Positions 52,203 through 54,602 of a DNA stretch of 54,602 nucleotides are shown here, in pieces. The stretch comes from Acidobacteriota bacterium (GTDB lineage: Bacteria > Acidobacteriota > Terriglobia > Terriglobales > Acidobacteriaceae). Each line of letters opens with the position of its first letter. Within the stretch, counting starts at the first letter, position 1. A program made the position numbers and the translations under genes. The stretch is from the NCBI GenBank assembly GCA_028872955.1, contig JAGWNX010000013.1, positions 1 to 54,602 of the forward strand, read 5' to 3'. The notes under the pieces are model-generated. The model was given only the letters and a program-made list of their open reading frames with translations. It had not been told where the DNA came from and ran no database searches.

Positions 52203-53648
52203 ATGACCACCAACGCATCGCCCAAAACCTTGTTTGAAAAAGTCTGGCAGCAGCACGTCGTCGCCGAGCCCGCTGGCGAGCCCACCGTGCTCTACATTGA
52301 CCTGCAGCTGGTGCACGAGGTAACCAGCCCACAGGCCTTTGACGGTCTGCGTATGGCAGGCCGCAAGCTGCGCCGTCCGGATCGCCACCTGGCGACGGTG
52401 GACCACAACGTGCCCACCACCTCCGCGGCAGACCGGCTGGTGATTGCGGACCAGATCTCCGCCGCGCAGGTGAATGCACTGCGCAAGAACTGTGCGGAGT
52501 TCGGGGTGGAGTTCTTTGACGTGCAGGATACGGACCAGGGCATCGTGCATATGATCGGGCCCGAGCTGGGCGCAACCAAGCCCGGCATGACCATCGTCTG
52601 CGGCGACTCGCATACCTCGACCCACGGCGCCTTTGGCGCGCTGGCCTTCGGCATTGGCACCAGCGAGGTGGAGCATGTGATGGCCACGCAGACCCTGCCG
52701 CAGTCCAAGCCCAAGACCTTCCGCATCACCGTCGATGGCGAGCTGCCCTTCGGCGTGACGGCCAAGGACATCATTCTCGACATCATCGGCCGCATCGGCA
52801 CCGATGGCGCCACCGGCTACGTGGTGGAGTACGCCGGCTCCGCCATTCGCGCGCTCTCCATGGAGGGCCGCATGACCATCTGCAACATGAGCATCGAGGC
52901 GGGCGCGCGCGCCGGCATGATCGCGCCGGACGAGACTACCTTTGCCTACCTGCAGGGTCGGCGCTTTGTGCCCAAGGGCGCAGCCTGGGATGAGGCCGTC
53001 GCCCACTGGCGCACCCTGCCCACCGATGAGGGCGCAACCTTTGACCGCGAGCTCTTCATTGACGCCGCAACCCTGGCGCCAGCCGTCACCTGGGGCACCT
53101 CGCCCGGCATGACCACCACCATCAACGCCACCGTACCCACGCTGGAGCAGGCGGCAACCGAGGCCGACCGCAAGTCGTTTGAGCGCGCCTATGAGTACAT
53201 GGGCCTGAAGCCCGGCACGCCGATCGAGCAGATCAAGATCGACACCGTCTTCCTGGGCTCCTGCACCAACGGCCGCATTGAGGATCTGCGTGCCGCAGCC
53301 GCCATCATCGATGGCAACCACGTTGCAGAGAAGATTCGCGCCATGGTGGTTCCCGGCTCGCAGGCCGTCAAGCGTCAGGCCGAAGCCGAGGGCCTGGACA
53401 AGATCTTCAAGGCCGCGGGCTTTGAGTGGCGCGAACCCGGCTGCTCCATGTGCCTGGGCATGAACCCCGATATCCTGCAGCCCGGCGAGCGCTGCGCCTC
53501 CACCAGCAACCGCAACTTTGAGGGGCGGCAGGGCCGTGGCGGCCGCACCCACCTGGTCAGCCCGCAGATGGCCGCAGCCGCAGCCATCACGGGCCACTTC
53601 ACCGATATCCGCAGCTGGAAATCACCCGCCAAGGAAGGTGCACGCTAG
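52203..53648 (+). CDS. leuC: 3-isopropylmalate dehydratase large subunit
   Basis: LeuC is the large subunit of the aconitase-like enzyme that isomerises 2- to 3-isopropylmalate. The 481-residue product has [31 protein letters not shown] as [19 protein letters not shown], the first cluster-binding Cys in [16 protein letters not shown], and the remaining pair in [11 protein letters not shown]. All three [4Fe-4S] ligands are present. Length is normal. The stop overlaps by one base the GTG of the following GyrI-like gene (TAGTG). The small subunit, leuD, starts about 500 bp downstream, not directly after leuC as usual. Confidence 0.97.
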   Translation: MTTNASPKTLFEKVWQQHVVAEPAGEPTVLYIDLQLVHEVTSPQAFDGLRMAGRKLRRPDRHLATVDHNVPTTSAADRLVIADQISAAQVNALRKNCAEFGVEFFDVQDTDQGIVHMIGPELGATKPGMTIVCGDSHTSTHGAFGALAFGIGTSEVEHVMATQTLPQSKPKTFRITVDGELPFGVTAKDIILDIIGRIGTDGATGYVVEYAGSAIRALSMEGRMTICNMSIEAGARAGMIAPDETTFAYLQGRRFVPKGAAWDEAVAHWRTLPTDEGATFDRELFIDAATLAPAVTWGTSPGMTTTINATVPTLEQAATEADRKSFERAYEYMGLKPGTPIEQIKIDTVFLGSCTNGRIEDLRAAAAIIDGNHVAEKIRAMVVPGSQAVKRQAEAEGLDKIFKAAGFEWREPGCSMCLGMNPDILQPGERCASTSNRNFEGRQGRGGRTHLVSPQMAAAAAITGHFTDIRSWKSPAKEGAR

Positions 53649-54130
53649 TGCCTCTTATCGATACGCCCTTTCGCGCTACTTTTGCCGGCGGTCTCGTCGC
53701 GCGCATCCACGTGGTGGTGCCGCGCGAAGAGATTCAGCAGGCGATGCAGGCGGCACTGCAGGAGATGAGTGCCGGGCTGCAGGCGCAGGGAGTGCCGCCC
53801 AGCGGTGCGTGGTTTGCCCACCACCACCGTCGCCCGGCGGAGACCTTTGACTTCGACGTCTGCTTCCCCGTCGCCACACCGCTCGCGCCTGCTGGCCGCG
53901 TGGAGTGCATCACCCTGCCGGCAACCGAGGTGGTACGCACGTACTATCGCGGCCCTTATCACCAGCTTCCTGCCGCATGGCCGGAGTTCATGCAGTGGAT
54001 CGAAAGCAACGGCATCGCCGTACGCGACGACATCTTCGAGGTGTACACGGTCGGTCCGCAGCAGAACCCTGATCCCGCCCAATGGCAAACCGAGTTCAAC
54101 TGCCCGCTCGCTGCGGGCACCGCACAGTAA
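53648..54130 (+). CDS. GyrI-like / AraC effector-binding domain protein
   Basis: The 160-residue product is one GyrI-like small-molecule binding domain with no DNA-binding part. Visible family features are an N-terminal ARIHVVVPREEIQQAM, a central PAETFDFDVCFPV, GRVECITLPATEVVRTYYRGP and FMQWIESNGIAVRDDIFEVY, and a last strand WQTEFNCPL. The conserved Glu in the DDIFEVY position is present. Related proteins bind amphipathic ligands or hydrolyse small electrophiles. It begins at a GTG that shares a base with the leuC stop and ends 19 bp before leuD, so it lies within the operon between the two subunits of one enzyme. Confidence 0.82.
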   Translation: MPLIDTPFRATFAGGLVARIHVVVPREEIQQAMQAALQEMSAGLQAQGVPPSGAWFAHHHRRPAETFDFDVCFPVATPLAPAGRVECITLPATEVVRTYYRGPYHQLPAAWPEFMQWIESNGIAVRDDIFEVYTVGPQQNPDPAQWQTEFNCPLAAGTAQ

Positions 54131-54149
54131 CTGATACGGAGAGATTGCA

Positions 54150-54602
54150 ATGCAGCCCATCAATGTCCTCAGCTCCAAGGCCGTACCCGTGCCGTTGCCC
54201 AACATCGACACCGACCAGATCATCCCCAAGCAGTTCCTGAAGCGCATTGAGCGCACCGGCTACGGCGACTTCCTGTTCTACGACTGGCGCCGCATCCAGG
54301 AAGGTCCCGACGCCGGCAAGCCCGACGCTTCGTTCGTGCTGAACAACCCTGCTTACCAGGGCGCGGAGGTTCTGATCGCCGAGAAGAACTTCGGCTGCGG
54401 CAGCTCGCGTGAGCATGCGGCGTGGGCCATCTTCCAGTACGGCTTCAAGGCTGTCATCGCGCCTACCTTCGCAGATATCTTCTTCTCCAACGCCGGCAAG
54501 AACGGCATCATCCTCGTCCGCCTGAGCGAAGAGGATGTGGCGACGCTGCTCGCGCGCTCCACCGCCAACCCGGAGCACAAGATCACCATCAACCTGGAGG
54601 CC
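54150..54602 (+). CDS. leuD: 3-isopropylmalate dehydratase small subunit, C-terminus cut off
   Basis: LeuD completes the active site of the LeuCD isomerase. The 151 visible codons include PLPNIDTDQIIPKQFLKRI, AEKNFGCGSSREHAAWAI and IAPTFADIFFSNAGKNGI, matching the family; about 50 residues are missing past the window's right edge. GGAGA lies 8 nt before the ATG at 54150. The gene follows the GyrI-like gene by 19 bp. Confidence 0.95.
   Translation, partial: MQPINVLSSKAVPVPLPNIDTDQIIPKQFLKRIERTGYGDFLFYDWRRIQEGPDAGKPDASFVLNNPAYQGAEVLIAEKNFGCGSSREHAAWAIFQYGFKAVIAPTFADIFFSNAGKNGIILVRLSEEDVATLLARSTANPEHKITINLEA

Noticed and set aside
53648-54130. AraC-family transcriptional regulator
   Set aside because: Only the effector-binding domain is present; there is no helix-turn-helix.

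Overview
The window is GC-rich, gene-dense chromosomal DNA from a diderm bacterium, most likely an Acidobacteriota member of the Terriglobus/Granulicella/Edaphobacter type. The taxonomic call is an inference. It rests on meso-diaminopimelate-type MurE (DNPR motif), TonB and outer-membrane barrel genes, a YXWGXW-repeat secreted protein, Ala/Pro-rich envelope proteins and a PASTA-bearing FtsI. I see no insertion sequence, prophage, CRISPR array, tRNA or rRNA.

Layout. Positions 1-5154 hold a truncated membrane protein gene, a DHH phosphoesterase and a four-gene plus-strand run (polytopic membrane protein, IspA-like prenyl synthase, MIP18/DUF59 protein, methyltransferase). Positions 5151-9526 are minus strand: an EF-G paralogue, tsaE and nnr. 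Positions 9551-31133 are a nearly complete division and cell wall (dcw) cluster on the minus strand, read from high to low coordinates: mraZ, rsmH, ftsL, ftsI, murE, murF, mraY, murD, ftsW, murG, then murC, ftsQ, ftsA, ftsZ and a stand-alone penicillin-binding transpeptidase, closed by a strong terminator. MurB and Ddl are not in the cluster. Between murG and murC sit two plus-strand secreted-protein genes with their own promoter, so the cluster is split. A ladder of about 10-bp spaced GTGG-like boxes upstream of mraZ looks like the MraZ operator.

Positions 31341-42507 are mixed housekeeping genes: DUF2127 protein, fasciclin, SRPBCC protein, dxs, a DUF4440-like protein, a GAF/PAS hybrid sensor kinase, acs, a small membrane protein, a YetF/DUF421 protein and galE. 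Positions 42902-47888 form an envelope block: a TonB-like protein, a 620-residue exported protein whose C-terminal half looks like an M48 metalloprotease that has lost its HExxH site, two tandem paralogous outer-membrane barrels and a third convergent barrel. Positions 48038-54602 are a leucine-biosynthesis block: a LysR regulator divergent from leuA across a palindromic operator, then leuB, an unknown secreted protein, leuC, a GyrI-like ligand-binding protein and the start of leuD.

For novelty, the best candidates are the inactive-looking M48-like protein beside TonB and the barrels (44082-45944), the interrupted dcw cluster, the 218-residue low-complexity tail on FtsQ, the inverted-repeat RNA element between rsmH and ftsL, and the two non-canonical genes lodged inside the leu cluster. 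I found no recognisable defence or mobile system.
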